Assembly: GCA_032622095.1 (NCBI GenBank)
Contig: CP136064.1
Location: 108,860,004 to 108,924,003 of the forward strand
Direction of reading: 5' to 3'
From: Siphonodentalium dalli
Lineage: Eukaryota; Mollusca; Scaphopoda; Gadilida; Siphonodentaliidae
Length of the DNA: 64,000 nt
The notes under the pieces are model-generated. The model ran no database searches, was not told the origin of the DNA, and saw nothing but the letters and a program-made list of their open reading frames with translations. Each line of letters begins with the position of its first letter. Positions within the stretch are counted from its first letter, which is position 1. Position numbers and translations under genes: made by a program. Positions 53,166 through 64,000 of the stretch are shown here, piece by piece.

Positions 53166-53990
53166 AACTTGATGATGAACTATTAAACAGCATGTATTAA
53201 AGCATGCACCACAATATACAGTTGATACAATGACTTTTATAACAGTAGCAATTTAAGCGGACATCAAAGGGACTACCACCTTTGGCAAAAGACACATTGT
53301 CACAATCAGTGGCAAGTGTACTCCAGCGGTAACCAGTGTGATGTCATGAGCAGAGCTCATGTCACGTGCTTCATGTGGATAAAGTGCTTCATGCGGATAA
53401 ATATGATATCTGATCCACGAATTCACATCCCCACGAAATGGCTTTTTTTATGAGAAACCACAAAAATTGATGCCATAATCAAAGCCATTCACACTATATA
53501 CCCGCATATGAAATAGAATGCTCCTGTTTTCAGCTTTCGGAACCTGAATCTTTGTTGAACTCCTATTAATCGAGTTAAGATAGAATGAGAATCTCATTGT
53601 AGCGCGTTATCTATAATTAACAAGATTTGCCCTGATGTTTTTTCATGTGGCATTGTGCATGTTGAATATGAACATCTGTAAACATTCATAGTTCATCAGG
53701 TACAACTCGCTTGATTCTCCAATATGTTTTCCTTTTATAAAATAAAATTCAAGTGGTTAAATTGTCCAGTAAATGGCTGGCGAACAATTTTGAATAGGAA
53801 TTATGAAAAATTCAAGAGCCTATTGAGTAAAATCGCTTAATTAAACGTTTTCTGGTACCATTGTCCTCCAGGGCATGAAGCAAACATCTGGCCAGGTTAC
53901 TCATGTGTGTCAATGACGGGCTGGCAGAAAATGGACGATTCTGCATCGATAATAGGGCCTGAAGTGGTTTACCCTCAATATTATACTATG
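53166..53990. repeat. Non-coding; one arm of a distant inverted pair
   Basis: 53412-53492 (GATCCACGAATTCACATCCC, CACGAAATGGC) matches 58464-58555 in reverse. Nothing else recognised. Confidence 0.6.
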
Positions 53991-53991
53991 C

Positions 53992-54185
53992 CTAACCCTT
54001 TCAATACTAAATGGATTCTCTTATTCAGTTATAACATTGTATATTGGAATTGTCTATTATTCAATTAGAGGGTTGCTTTGATAATACAAGTGCAGAAGAC
54101 ATAGAATTCCTTTTCAGTTATTTGGGGGAGGGACTGTTTAGATAATAAGTTCAACAAGCAATCTAAGTATATAGTTGGACAGAAT
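53992..54185 (-). mobile_element. Family A MITE, partial
   Basis: CTAACCCTTTCAATACTAAA, TTGTATATTGGAATTGTCTA and AGATAATAAGTTCAACAAGC; the right part is missing. Confidence 0.8.
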
Positions 54186-54221
54186 GGTGTTCTCTTATAA
54201 ATTTTCAAATCTCAGACAAGT

Positions 54222-54502
54222 TTAACCCTTTCAGTGCCAGGGACGATCTCATCGGCCCTAATTTACGGTCTGTAAAATCGGCCCTAAAAAAATAAAAAAA
54301 AATTTTTTTTTTTTTTTTTTTTAGATTTTTAAAAAATTATTAAAATTGTAAAAAATAATAACAAATGATGAAAAATTGTTAGGCCAATGCATTCTCTTAT
54401 ATATGCAAGGCGACCTATGGTCGACTCACATATATAAGAGAATGCATTGGCACAGTGTATATGGGTTGATACAAAAATCGGACCTGGCACTCAAAGGGTT
54501 AA
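54222..54502 (-). mobile_element. Family B3 element (single hairpin)
   Basis: TTAACCCTTTCAGTGCCAGG to TGGCACTCAAAGGGTTAA. One hairpin, tip CGACC-TAT-GGTCG, beside a poly-T/poly-A spacer. Confidence 0.88.
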
Positions 54503-55494
54503 AACCAATTGAATGATTTTACTGGAGTTGGTAATCTCGTCTGGTCCAGGTGGGCCGGGTGAGGCGCATTTGGAAATTTAAACATGGAGAAAGCCCCCTC
54601 CGTCCCTCCCTCTCTCAATTGAGATCTTTTAATAGCAAGTGTTCAACATGTATATGGCCTTGAAATCATTGGCGACAAATTTTACAATAAAAGTTTCTTT
54701 AAAACAATTTCATTTAAGCTTCGAAATTCTGTCTATGTAATTTTGAAGGAGGTATATTAAAGATAGGTGATTAAAGCACAAAATATTGATATACCGGCTT
54801 CATATGGTCTGAAAAATACTTGCCACAGTCACAGCCATTTTCCAGCTGTTTTTTGTTCCAAAGTGAAACAAACGCTCTTTATTTCTACCATATAAGGAAT
54901 AGACTAACGCTCTTTTCTGTTTCGTGCTGTGCACATGGCTGTTGTTTGTTTGGGACCCAAACAATGCATTCAAAGTTGTATTTTTATGACTTCATTGCAT
55001 CTTTCTGAGACACATAATGCCTGCAGAAAAGTAGTTCAAGTAATTATCGACCTTATAATTTCCATACTGGGGGAGGGGAAATTCAAAAGCGATTTTTCTT
55101 TAGTGTATTTTGGAGCGCAAACTGCCATGTGGCTTTAATTTAGATTCAAGATATTATCAGTTTATTTTTCTCATTGAAAGAGTTACCAAATGCCCTACTT
55201 ACATCTTTTTTATGAGCGTTCATACAGGTAAACACACAGTCATCCAGTGAACAAATTCTTGTACAGGGTTGGATCAGAAATGTAGTCTGTAAAATTTAGT
55301 GTAAAAAGCTACATTATTTAATGTTCATACCTTTCTTAACATCCATTTGAAAAGTTTATTCAGATAATGAAGCCAATAAATATCATGCCATAGATCTGTC
55401 TATGAAACCTGGTGTTCCCCATCTCACCGCATAGACTAATCACTTGCAATATATCACCTTTCTAATATATTCCCTGAACCATACCTTACCCTTA
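54503..55494. other. Non-coding, no recognised feature
   Basis: Overlapping open frames at 54820-55138 are in two different frames and match no family. Confidence 0.5.
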
Positions 55495-55742
55495 TTAACC
55501 CTTCCATGACTGGAGCTTCCTGAAATTTTGCGTAAACCTTAATTGTGCCAATGCGTCCCTTATATATGCGAAAATTCACATATGTCGCCTCGCATATGCA
55601 AGAGAATGCATTGGCCTGACAATATTTATCTTGACCTTGTAAGCCAGTGCATTATCTATGGGAGACTCGTTTATATAAGAGAATGCAGTGGCACAGGGTG
55701 TTTAATGCTGCACCAGCTCAGCGCCCATCATGAAAGGGTTAA
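55495..55742 (+). mobile_element. Family B element
   Basis: TTAACCCTTCCATGACTGGA to CCATCATGAAAGGGTTAA; hairpins eroded. Confidence 0.85.
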
Positions 55743-56018
55743 CCCTTTCTCTTCTCGATGGATTCTCTCTTTCAGTTATAAAAGTATTTATTGGAATGGT
55801 CTATTATTCATTTGGAGGGGTGTTCAAGAAATATGAGCAGATGACAGACAGAAGAATTTATAATACAAAAAGTACAGCAGGCGTCCTAGCTATTCATTAG
55901 TGGGGAAATGTTTAGATAATAAGTTCAACAAATGCCCTATGGTTGTTTGTTGAACTTATTATGTGAACATTTCCTAAGGGAAATACTCGTCAATGAGTAT
56001 TTATTATAGAAAGGGTTT
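55739..56018 (-). mobile_element. Family A MITE sharing a TTAA with the B before it
   Basis: TTAACCCTTTCTCTTCTCGA to TTATAGAAAGGGTTTA; the central hairpin AGTTCAACAAATG/GTTTGTTGAACT has its tip around CCC-TAT-GGTT. Confidence 0.88.
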
Positions 56019-57545
56019 ATGTCCCTATTTCCTTTTCTGTGTTGAGTGAGACTAAGAGTTCTGGATATAACACTGTGATATTGCCGGCAGGAGACCGCGG
56101 TGTTAGACATCATAATCATAGCGCTTCATTATTACACTCTCTGGTTCATATTCTGCTCACATTTCATCCTGTTTGTTGACCTAGCTCTTTGATATATAGA
56201 GGATCTCTAATGAGTCGCAATTCTATACAAATTTGATTAACTTGAGTGCAAATTTTTTTTTTATTGAACGTGCTTTTATTGCGAGGTTCGAATCGAATTT
56301 AGTGATGAGGTTAATAAATTTTGTATTGAATTGCTATGAATTTGAGATCCATTTTATCACATTTAGCAAGTAAAAACGATCTCCAAAAGGCTGGGGTTAA
56401 AAAATGTTAATATTGATTTCCTTATCACAACCAAAGAGGAAGTAAAGACACCTTCAAGAAAAAATATATAAGAGAATGCACTGGCTGTCATTATCTTTAA
56501 AGCTTCATCAGTGCAACTCCCGTCGTGAAAGGGTTAATGCTCTCTCTATGTTTCTGTGATGGGGGACGATTTCAGATAAACAATGTCATATTATTGCTGG
56601 CAGGAATCTCGGGTGTTAGATCCTGCAATCGTAGAAAGTTGTGGGTTCCAGCGTGCCATTTTTACCAATGTTGTAGACTATTTTCAACTTTCAAAATTTA
56701 ACTTTTTCTGGTTTCTGGATGATAACTCCATTACGGTACATGTAGCTTGATCGCTGAACTATACTTGGTATGTGACTGAATTGAAGTAATGTGTTCCTTG
56801 AACCATCTGTACCCTCAATAATGATCCTGTTTAAGTTTCTGTGATGAGTGAGACTTCTGATATCATAGTGATATTTTGCAGACAGGAGTCTCCGGTGTTA
56901 GTTGTCGGTGTTAGTTGTTGTAATCATAGGTCTTCATTAATACGCTGTCTCGGTCATATTCTGCTTCTTTCTTCATTTGTTGACCTCTATGATATAATAT
57001 GTGATTTCATGTAGACACCAATTTTTATTTTCATGTTTAATTATATGTATAGCATTTTAATATTTTTTCTGACTATAATCCTTCTGTCTGTCTCAGTGTC
57101 CATCCATTCATTTTTCGTTCCTGGATGATCACTTTTAGTTTTACCTACCTAATGAAATAAAATTTTATATGAAAGCTCCCTACTACAAACTACCTGTTTA
57201 GTTTGATTTTTGGTTCTGGCCATCCATTTTTGCCAGCTCTCATTTTAGAAATATTTTTTACTTCGAACTTCGAGTTTTCTTTGATTTCTGGATGATAACT
57301 CCACTTAGAAGTAGCTTGATTATATACCCACCAAACTAGGTATGCTGTGACTGAATTGGACTAACATGTTCCCTGAACCATCTGTAGCCTCATTAATGAT
57401 CCTATTTAGGTTTCTGTGATGAGCGAGACTATGGTTATCACACTGTCACTGCAGGCACGAGTCTCCGGTGTTAGTTGTCGTAATCATAGGACTTCCTTTA
57501 TAATACGCTGTCTGGGTCACAGTTTCTTCCTGTTTGTTGACTTTT
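56019..57545 (+). repeat. Four dispersed copies of one 150-bp segment
   Basis: Copies near 56024-56175, 56545-56640, 56820-57000 and 57405-57540 share TTTCTGTGATGAG.GAGACT, GCAGGAGTCTCCGGTGTTAG, TAATCATAGG.CTTC and GTTTGTTGAC. A diverged tandem-type repeat (GGTTTCTGGATGATAACTCC) lies between them. Confidence 0.8.
56463..56537 (+). mobile_element. Family B right-end fragment
   Basis: TATATAAGAGAATGCACTGG to CCGTCGTGAAAGGGTTAA; begins inside the second hairpin. Confidence 0.85.
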
Positions 57546-57551
57546 TTATTA

Positions 57552-57766
57552 TACAGTAATGCCCTAAGTAATTGACTCCTTAAACACAGCAGAATTATGG
57601 GTAACTTTTCAGGATTTAGTCGGAAATATAGCTTGTTGCCATTCATCGGAAAGCTCTCGGGAAGCTTTCCGATGAATGGCAACAAGCCATATTTCCGACT
57701 AAATCCTGAAAAGTTACCCATAATTCTGCTGTGTTTAAGGAGTCAATTACTTAGGGCATTACAGTA
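57552..57766. mobile_element. Family C palindrome, full length
   Basis: TACAGTAATGCCCTAAGTAA to GGGCATTACAGTA; nearly perfect arms, centre GCTCTCGGGAAGC. Confidence 0.93.
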
Positions 57767-58057
57767 CGTGACTTTTTGCTGATCAATAGAATTTTTGTCA
57801 AATAAATTTCAGTGAAATTTCTGGAAAATTAACCGGTTTCCTTGAAATTAATTGTTCAAATGGGGAATAGGGTCATCAAGATAGTATATATACACAATCA
57901 GTTGATTTAGTGAGCTTTCGGTCCCTTGGCATTGAAGTAAGTGAAGGCGGAAATCTTCGGTAAACCGGATATCCTTTGTTCCATCCTATTGAGTAAATAT
58001 GATTTTGTTGATTTGTATTTGCGAATGTGACTTCAGAATTTCCCAACATAATGGTAT

Positions 58058-58307
58058 TTAACCCTTTGAGTGCCAGGTCGATTTTTGTATCAACCCATAT
58101 ACCCTGTGCCAATGCATTCTCTTATATATGCGAGTCAACCATAGGTCGCCTCGCATATATAAGAGAATGCATTGGCCTAATAATTTTTTTGTTTTTGTTT
58201 TTTTTACAATTTTTAACAATTTTAATAATTTATTCTTATATTCTTTAACAGACTTATTTTGTAGGTTTAGGGCCGATGAGATCGGCCCCTGGCACTCAAA
58301 GGGTTAA
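58058..58307 (+). mobile_element. Family B3 element (single hairpin)
   Basis: TTAACCCTTTGAGTGCCAGG to CTGGCACTCAAAGGGTTAA, 250 bp. One hairpin (CAACC-ATA-GGTCG) and a small palindrome GGGCCGATGAGATCGGCCC near the right end. Confidence 0.9.
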
Positions 58308-59743
58308 CATTAGTTTCCCCCACAGCTAACATATGATTCAACTACTTTAAAAGTGTCTTCTCCAAATTCTTTTCAATGATTCTTTTACTTTGAAGATGTA
58401 GTTTCGTTTCTCGAATATCATATAATTTGTTTTTGAAATACATGTAAAGATTATACTACTGTAAGTGGCTTTGATTTTGTTGGCATAAATTTGTGTTGTT
58501 TCTTATAAAAAAGGCCATTTCATGGGGATGTGAATTTGTGGATCTAGGTATATTCAATATCCACATCAACAGGTCCAACAATAGCCAGTTTATAACATCT
58601 TTATAGACCAATAGACCGCTGACAAATGACTGATATATTTAATATATTGATTACATTTCATCTCGTCTTCCGTGTTTTCCCAAATCATATGCCCAATGAC
58701 ATATTTTGATATACTTTGGTAATATTCGGCAAATGTGTTAAAATTATCATATATTGTTATGTTTTTTAAAAATCCTCTCTTTTATTCTATATTTTCTTAA
58801 CTCTTATGCAGGATTCACCCCTCTCTGTTAACTTAGTATTCGGGTTGGGGGCTGACACTCTCTGTCATGATTCGTCCCCACTTTCGCAACAATTATCTCC
58901 TATCATCGCTGCATTTTTAAACAGAGTACTTCATGACATAATTTGTACCAATAATTGTATTTAAATGCAAATACCGGACGTGTTAAAATACACTAGAGAA
59001 TATAAAACCAGATTGAATAATTTGAATAATTTCTGCTTCTAAATTTGAATAATGCTCTGCATCATGTGTCATTTAAGCATTGTAAAAGCATTCCATCAAA
59101 TTTTATGTTGTAGAGAATAGCTTTTGTTCTGGAATCTGAGTCAGCAATTTTCCAATAGAAAAACAGGGCTCTCCATCTCTGATGTGACTGAGTGCCCTGA
59201 TTACACTTCGGTCAGTGTGTCATTGCTCCAGCTGATAATGTCTCTGAGATTCCAACGTGATTCGGGTTTCGGAGACTATTGATTTTAACTGAGGACAATT
59301 ATTGGAAATTACTTCTCGCTTCCCGTGTTTTCGTAAAACATTTTAGATCAAGTAATAAGTATATAGAACATAAGACCTTTCACCTTTCCTGGCATCTGAT
59401 TAGAGTTTTTATGAAGCAGTTTCTTGTAATCAATTCTTTTTTATCAAGAGATTTCATTCAAGCTGGGGTACCAGACAAAGGGACAGAGGGGGCTGGCTTT
59501 CCCTCTTGTCCTCCACCAAAGGGTCACAAATACTCATCTTCATAAAATGACAACAAGTTGTTCGGAATGCTTAGAAATATTTTTTGAGTGGCATGAAGAT
59601 GTCTTATTCAACACTATAACCATTTATATACTAAATAATCATTTGACAAGTAGTTCCATTTGGAATTGTTACACAAACTGTTATTTTATATGTTACTAGC
59701 TGATGTGCCCGACTTTGTCTGGGCTATTTATCAAAATTACAAC
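58308..59743. other. Mostly non-coding; one arm of an inverted pair; one open frame
   Basis: 58464-58555 is the inverse of 53412-53492. The open frame at 59279-59545 (88 codons) is not in a repeat but matches no family I know. Nothing else seen. Confidence 0.5.
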
Positions 59744-59948
59744 TACATGTAATGCCCTGAGTAATCGACCTCTTAACCACAGCAGAATTATGGGTAACTT
59801 TTCAGGATTTAGTCCGAAATATGGCTTCTTGCCATTCATTGGAAAGCTCTCAATTAATGGCAACAAGCCATAATTCCGACTAAATCTTGAAAAGTTACTC
59901 ATAATTCTGCTGTGGTTAAGGGGTCGATTACTTAGGGCATTACATGTA
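59744..59948. mobile_element. Family C palindrome, variant ends
   Basis: TACATGTAATGCCCTGAGTA to GGGCATTACATGTA. Both ends carry the same change (CATG for CAG), so one arm has followed the other. Confidence 0.9.
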
Positions 59949-60080
59949 ATTCAAAGTGACAGTGAGGGAAAACTATTGACAATGAGAGATTGATCTACTA
60001 ATTCAAAGTGACAACGTTGAACAATACAAAGCGAACAAAGTTGAAAAGTACATGTAGTAGGAGAAAGAAAAAGTCTATAA

Positions 60081-60210
60081 CACACATACATAACATACAT
60101 ATAAACATACATACATAACATACATAACATGCAAGCATGCATGCATACATACATACATACGTACATACATACCTACATACATACCTACATACATATACAT
60201 ACATACATAC
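60081..60210 (+). repeat. (CATA)n microsatellite
   Basis: Imperfect CATA repeats; the TA at its right edge is the target of a C element. Confidence 0.92.
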
Positions 60211-60349
60211 AGTAATGCCCTAAGTAATCGACCTCTTAACCAAAGCAGAATTATGGGTAACTTTTCAGGATTTAGTCGGAAATATGGCTTGTTGCCATTC
60301 CTTGGAAAGCTCTCGCTGAGAGCTTTCCGATGAATGGCAACAAGCCATA
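60208..60349. mobile_element. Family C element, right end lost
   Basis: TACAGTAATGCCCTAAGTAA across the centre (CTCTCGCTGAGAGC) to CAACAAGCCATAT, where it stops. Confidence 0.88.
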
Positions 60350-61351
60350 TATCAAAAGTGATATAACCTATCATATTATTGACTGTATTCACTTCAAATC
60401 AAAACATTATTATATTCTGACAATTGTTAGAAGCACCTTTGTTGTATGTGTCTATATTAGTTTCAGTTTTCCCACCCCTACTTTTATTCTGCACCATTCT
60501 TTTAATTGGATCCCGAGACTATACATGTGAAGGAAGGAAATTCCTCTATTTCTGGTACATATCACTTATTGCTTTTGTAATGATTGATGAAACATTCATT
60601 TTTCCCTGAAGTCATAAACCTTTTTCGATTTCTGGAGTGCTGGCAGCATGGAATTCCTGTTTTTGTTTCATATTTTGTTGGGCAATCAACCAGCTCAGAA
60701 AACTAATTAACGTTGAAAGAGTGTGTTCTTTGGTCTGTATGCTTCATATCACAAGTGCAAAATAACTGTGGCATAGCCTGCTGCATATGTGGAGAGTACA
60801 GTGCATGTGTCATATGGGGCCATGCCAACTCTCCCATACAAGCTCTCTCTTTGAAATGCAGGAAACAATCTTTTCAAGTTAATGTTTCTGGAATTCCGAC
60901 ATCCATTTCCATGTTATGGAATACCTGTCCAAAGATTGGTTAATATGTAGTACTTGTTGAAAACAAATGCATGATTGACTATTTAGATTTTTCTGAGCTA
61001 AATACTGCCCATCTTTTTGCACAACCCCAGTCAATTCTTGGCTTACCAAGTGACTTGGGGGGGGGGGTGTCAGGGGTGGGGGGGGGGTATTCCTCTTTCT
61101 ACTGCAAACTTCTTGTTTTCTAGCCAAAGTCTCCCCAAGATTGTATCCCAATGACCTGGATCAGATCATTTAAAAAAGTTATAAATATTGTTCATTTCGA
61201 AACCTGCGCTAAACTTCTGCGCCGAACAGTATTACTTTGATAATTCACAAGTCAAAACCTATCCTAAAATGCATTTGTGCCCAAAATACAGATAAATGCA
61301 TCGACAGTAATACATTATATTTACAGCGAAAGCAAATATTTTATTAGATGT
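60350..61351. other. Non-coding with two close poly-G tracts
   Basis: G runs at 61058-61066 and 61078-61087. The open frame 60713-60943 is cysteine-rich but matches no family I recognise. Confidence 0.5.
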
Positions 61352-61626
61352 TTAACCCTTTGAGTGCCAGGTCCGATTTTTGTATCAACCCATATATACC
61401 CTGTGCCAATGCATTCTCTTATATATGCGAGTCGACCATAGGTCGCCTCGCATATATAAGAGAATGCATTGGCCTAACAAGTTTTCATCATTTGTTATTA
61501 TTTTTTACAATTTTTTACAATTTTAATCATTTAAAAAAAATCTAAATAAAAAAATAAATGTTTTTTATTTTTTTATTTTTTTAGGGGCGATTTTACAGAC
61601 CGTAAATTAGCCACTGAAAGGGTTAA
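61352..61626 (+). mobile_element. Family B3 element (single hairpin)
   Basis: TTAACCCTTTGAGTGCCAGG to CCACTGAAAGGGTTAA; hairpin tip CGACC-ATA-GGTCG. Confidence 0.9.
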
Positions 61627-62183
61627 TATGCTTGGACAATTGTTGCCACGACAAAATCCACGTGCAATTTTAACTCACATGAGCCATGTCAAAGGGCATG
61701 GTTTAGGTGTCTACCAAGGACTATTTTCCCCCCAGAAAAACATCCATAAATGTCTCATTTATTGATATTTATCGGAATTTTTCATCTGTATAAATGTAAT
61801 TTTTACGAATGTCCAGTAGTTCGTCCATTAACCCTGACAGAAGTGCAGTTGCACTAAACCCTCAATTACATATCAGGAATCTTCAGAATTCTTGGGCATA
61901 AAAATGGAGCATTTGTTGATGCCATACTTCTGCCACTAGCTGCATTGTCCATCATCCATGTTAATTGGCAGAATGTAGTCTGAGCAGGTTATATGCTGAT
62001 TAGTTTATAGTCGGCTGGAATATTGATGTTTTGGATTATGTCTGGCTGATGGTCATTATCCAAGCAGACAGTTATGGTCCTAAGGATACCTGCTCATAAT
62101 TCTAGGTTCACAAATCATATATATTTACTAGTATATTATCAGTTATCTGATGAGTTGGAGAGTTTTATAAATATACTCAATTA
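61627..62183. other. Non-coding, no recognised feature
   Basis: Nothing recognised. Confidence 0.5.
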
Positions 62184-62285
62184 ATAGGGCCATAAAAAAT
62201 AAATACATAGATTATTGAACAGACGATTATTAGATGATTGGGTTGGGGTTACGATAATCTAGGTATTTATATTTTATGGCCTATA
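62184..62285. repeat. Inverted repeat, about 32-bp arms
   Basis: ATAGGGCCATAAAAAATAAA at 62184 and its near inverse TTTATATTTTATGGCCTAT at 62267; loop of about 36 bases. Confidence 0.8.
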
Positions 62286-62468
62286 TTCTAATGAGTACTA
62301 AAGAGAGAACCTGAAGATGTACTTTCTGCTATCCATCATCCGTTTTAATTTCAATATCACAAAAATCGAACCCCAAGCAAATTATACTGTGCCATTTGTA
62401 TTAATTGAAATTCTGTAACCAGAAATGGAATAATGAGCGACTTTCCGGAAAATGTGCATTGCGTTATC

Positions 62469-62846
62469 TTAAAGTGATGTGAAACACTCCCGTATATGGT
62501 GATCATATATAAATGGGGAATAATCTTGTTCAAACTAGTAACTTTTACAAATATTATATCCAAATTGACAACACATGCATTCTTTCTTATATATTAATTA
62601 AATGCATTGACTCTCGATGGCGAAATCGTTTTCGTTAGTTTATCGCTGATAAATGCGTCCTGAATCGAGTAGTAAATATTTACAATCGAGCGTAGTTCAG
62701 ATGATGTTTTCTATGGAGTGGTATGGTCGATTTGCTTCAGATTTTCGGCGATGTTAGTAGAATGCTACATTCCTCCAGTTGACATAGCTGCCTGGATACT
62801 AACTGATCAGTTTACACACCCGAACACGTACATAATATGTCTTTAA
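62469..62846 (+). mobile_element. Family E element, complete (reference copy)
   Basis: 378 bp from TTAAAGTGATGTGAAACACT to CATAATATGTCTTTAA, without internal deletion. Confidence 0.92.
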
Positions 62847-63085
62847 CATGAAACTATACCATAAACGTTTCAGAGCCACAATAACTCTAGCTTTTAATTC
62901 TTCCCATGGTCAACCGCTGATAAAAAAAATTGAATATGAACAAACGAAACGATCTCAAATTTACTAAAAAATATAAGAAACAAAACACATGTTTTCAGCG
63001 CTATATATATTGACCAATTTGTTCAGACATCTTCCACTCAGGTATATTTTGAGATACATTTTACGAAATAATGGGGGGGGGGGAT

Positions 63086-63325
63086 TACAGTTATGCCCTA
63101 AATAATTGACTCCATAACCACAGCAGAATTATGGGTAACTTTTCAGGATTTAGTTGGAAATATATGGCTTAATTCTTGCCATTCATCAGAAAGCTCTCAG
63201 TGTAACTTTTCAGGATTTATAGTCAGAAATATGGCTTGTTGCCATTCATCAGAAAAACTAAATCCTGAAAAGTTACCCATAATTCTTCTGTGGCTAAGGA
63301 GTGGATTATTTAGGGCATTACTGTA
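63086..63325. mobile_element. Family C element with an internal duplication
   Basis: TACAGTTATGCCCTAAATAA to GGGCATTACTGTA. TAACTTTTCAGGATTTA and GCCATTCATCAGAAA occur twice in the left half. A G run precedes it (63073-63083). Confidence 0.88.
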
Positions 63326-63575
63326 GCAGCCATGTCCATTTGAATTAACAGAGAGTACTCTGACAAGTCTATATGGTTATTACTTGTCTGGAGTTGGGAT
63401 GCCCCAGAGAAAAGCAACAGATGTTCAATAATGAGGCCAGACAGTGTTGACCTTTAATATATTAACAATATTATAAACCAGGAGCTTGGAAAGAAACCAA
63501 GGACAAGGGGCACAACTTGAAGAAGCACATGATTTTTAGCAGGAGGTAGATAACATTTATGTGCCTCTCAGCTTC

Positions 63576-63749
63576 AGTAATGCTCTAATAATTGACTCTT
63601 TAACAACAGCAGAATTATGGGTAATTTTTCAGGATTTAGTCGGAAATATGGCTTGTTGCCATTCATCGGAAAGCTCTCACTGAGAGCTTTCTTATGAATG
63701 GCAACAAGCCGCTGTGGTTAAGGAGTCAATTATTTAGGGCATTACTGTA
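63576..63749. mobile_element. Family C palindrome, right arm shortened
   Basis: TCAGTAATGCTCTAATAATT to GGGCATTACTGTA; part of the right arm (the segment with AAATCCTGAAAA) is deleted. Confidence 0.88.
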
Positions 63750-63834
63750 TCTGAACATTTCCTATTATTTTGTATACAAATGATTAACCTTAAATTTACT
63801 GTCACATTTTGTTGACAGGCAGAAGGATCAATGA

Positions 63835-63911
63835 TCGTTTGTCAAACTTATTATCTGAACATTTCCTAAGGGAACTACTCTTCTATGAGTAGTTAGTATA
63901 GAAAGAGTTAA
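63835..63911 (-). mobile_element. Family A right-end fragment
   Basis: GTCAAACTTATTATCTGAAC, CATTTCCTAAGGGAACTAC and AGTATAGAAAGAGTTAA. Confidence 0.82.
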
Positions 63912-64000
63912 AAACAGATGTCAAATAAAAAATGAAAATAACTTTCTTAAAGAATGACTCACTAAAGTCTATATGGAGTTAACACATGTGTTTACAATTA

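Noticed and set aside
59951-60392. Tyrosine/cysteine-rich minus-strand frames (MYVCMYVC)
   Set aside because: Translation of the CATA microsatellite and the adjoining C element.

Overview
This window is animal nuclear DNA: AT-rich, with short exons split by long introns and almost completely filled with short mobile elements. I infer a marine invertebrate, most likely a mollusc or another lophotrochozoan. The basis is the many degenerate tandem repeats carrying phrases such as 'gagttatggccct' and 'ccgtccgtccg', which I associate with molluscan genomes. No search was possible, so the taxon is an inference. No bacterial genes, tRNA, rRNA or CRISPR array were seen.

Coding content. Seven consecutive plus-strand exons (1822 to 14454) join in compatible phases. 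They encode the C-terminal part of an unconventional myosin motor: loop 2, the HFVRCIKPN segment, the converter, one IQ motif and the start of the tail. The closest family I recognise is class XVI (MYO16), from the LFQSK..TGSL segment and the post-IQ 'SQQQ...SNFLQ' segment. The N-terminal exons lie before the window. No exon that follows exon 7 could be recognised, so the rest (about 49 kb) is either a giant intron or sequence beyond the gene. A degenerate second copy of the IQ exon lies at 7935-8400, split by a MITE. A short candidate first coding exon (50584-50647) is only a possibility.

Mobile elements. Named here for convenience: A (about 180-320 bp, TTAA-bounded, one central hairpin); B (about 260 bp, TTAA-bounded, two inverted hairpins) with variants B2 (400 bp) and B3 (one hairpin); C (about 215 bp, one long palindrome inserted at TA, Tc1/mariner-like); D (about 250-650 bp, twin hairpins built on GAATGAGGTCCCC); E (about 370 bp, TTAA-bounded); F (palindrome with AAGGTACTCAATCCGATC ends); G, H, I (single or few copies); J (2.57 kb, TIR, TA site) and a PIF/Harbinger element with a broken transposase. 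Nested insertions give a relative chronology, and paralogous segments inside the window give empty sites for two of them.

Layout. 1-14.5 kb: myosin exons, interrupted by elements and a 1.8-kb decamer satellite. 14.5-21 kb: diverged 149-bp tandem repeats and B/B2/D elements. 21-30 kb: dense B, A, C, E and H elements, including a TTAA-bounded 37-bp tandem array. 30-46 kb: C, D, B and B2 copies, local duplications and the Harbinger element. 46-64 kb: tandem repeats, further A/B/C/E copies, a perfect 50-bp palindrome and a few unrecognised open frames.

The most interesting signal is in the small elements. Families A, B, B2 and D have unrelated outer sequences, yet their best-preserved copies share the same hairpin tip: a short G/C stem, an ATA (or TAT) triloop and a single mismatch below it. 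In B and D the two hairpins of one element are inverted copies of each other.
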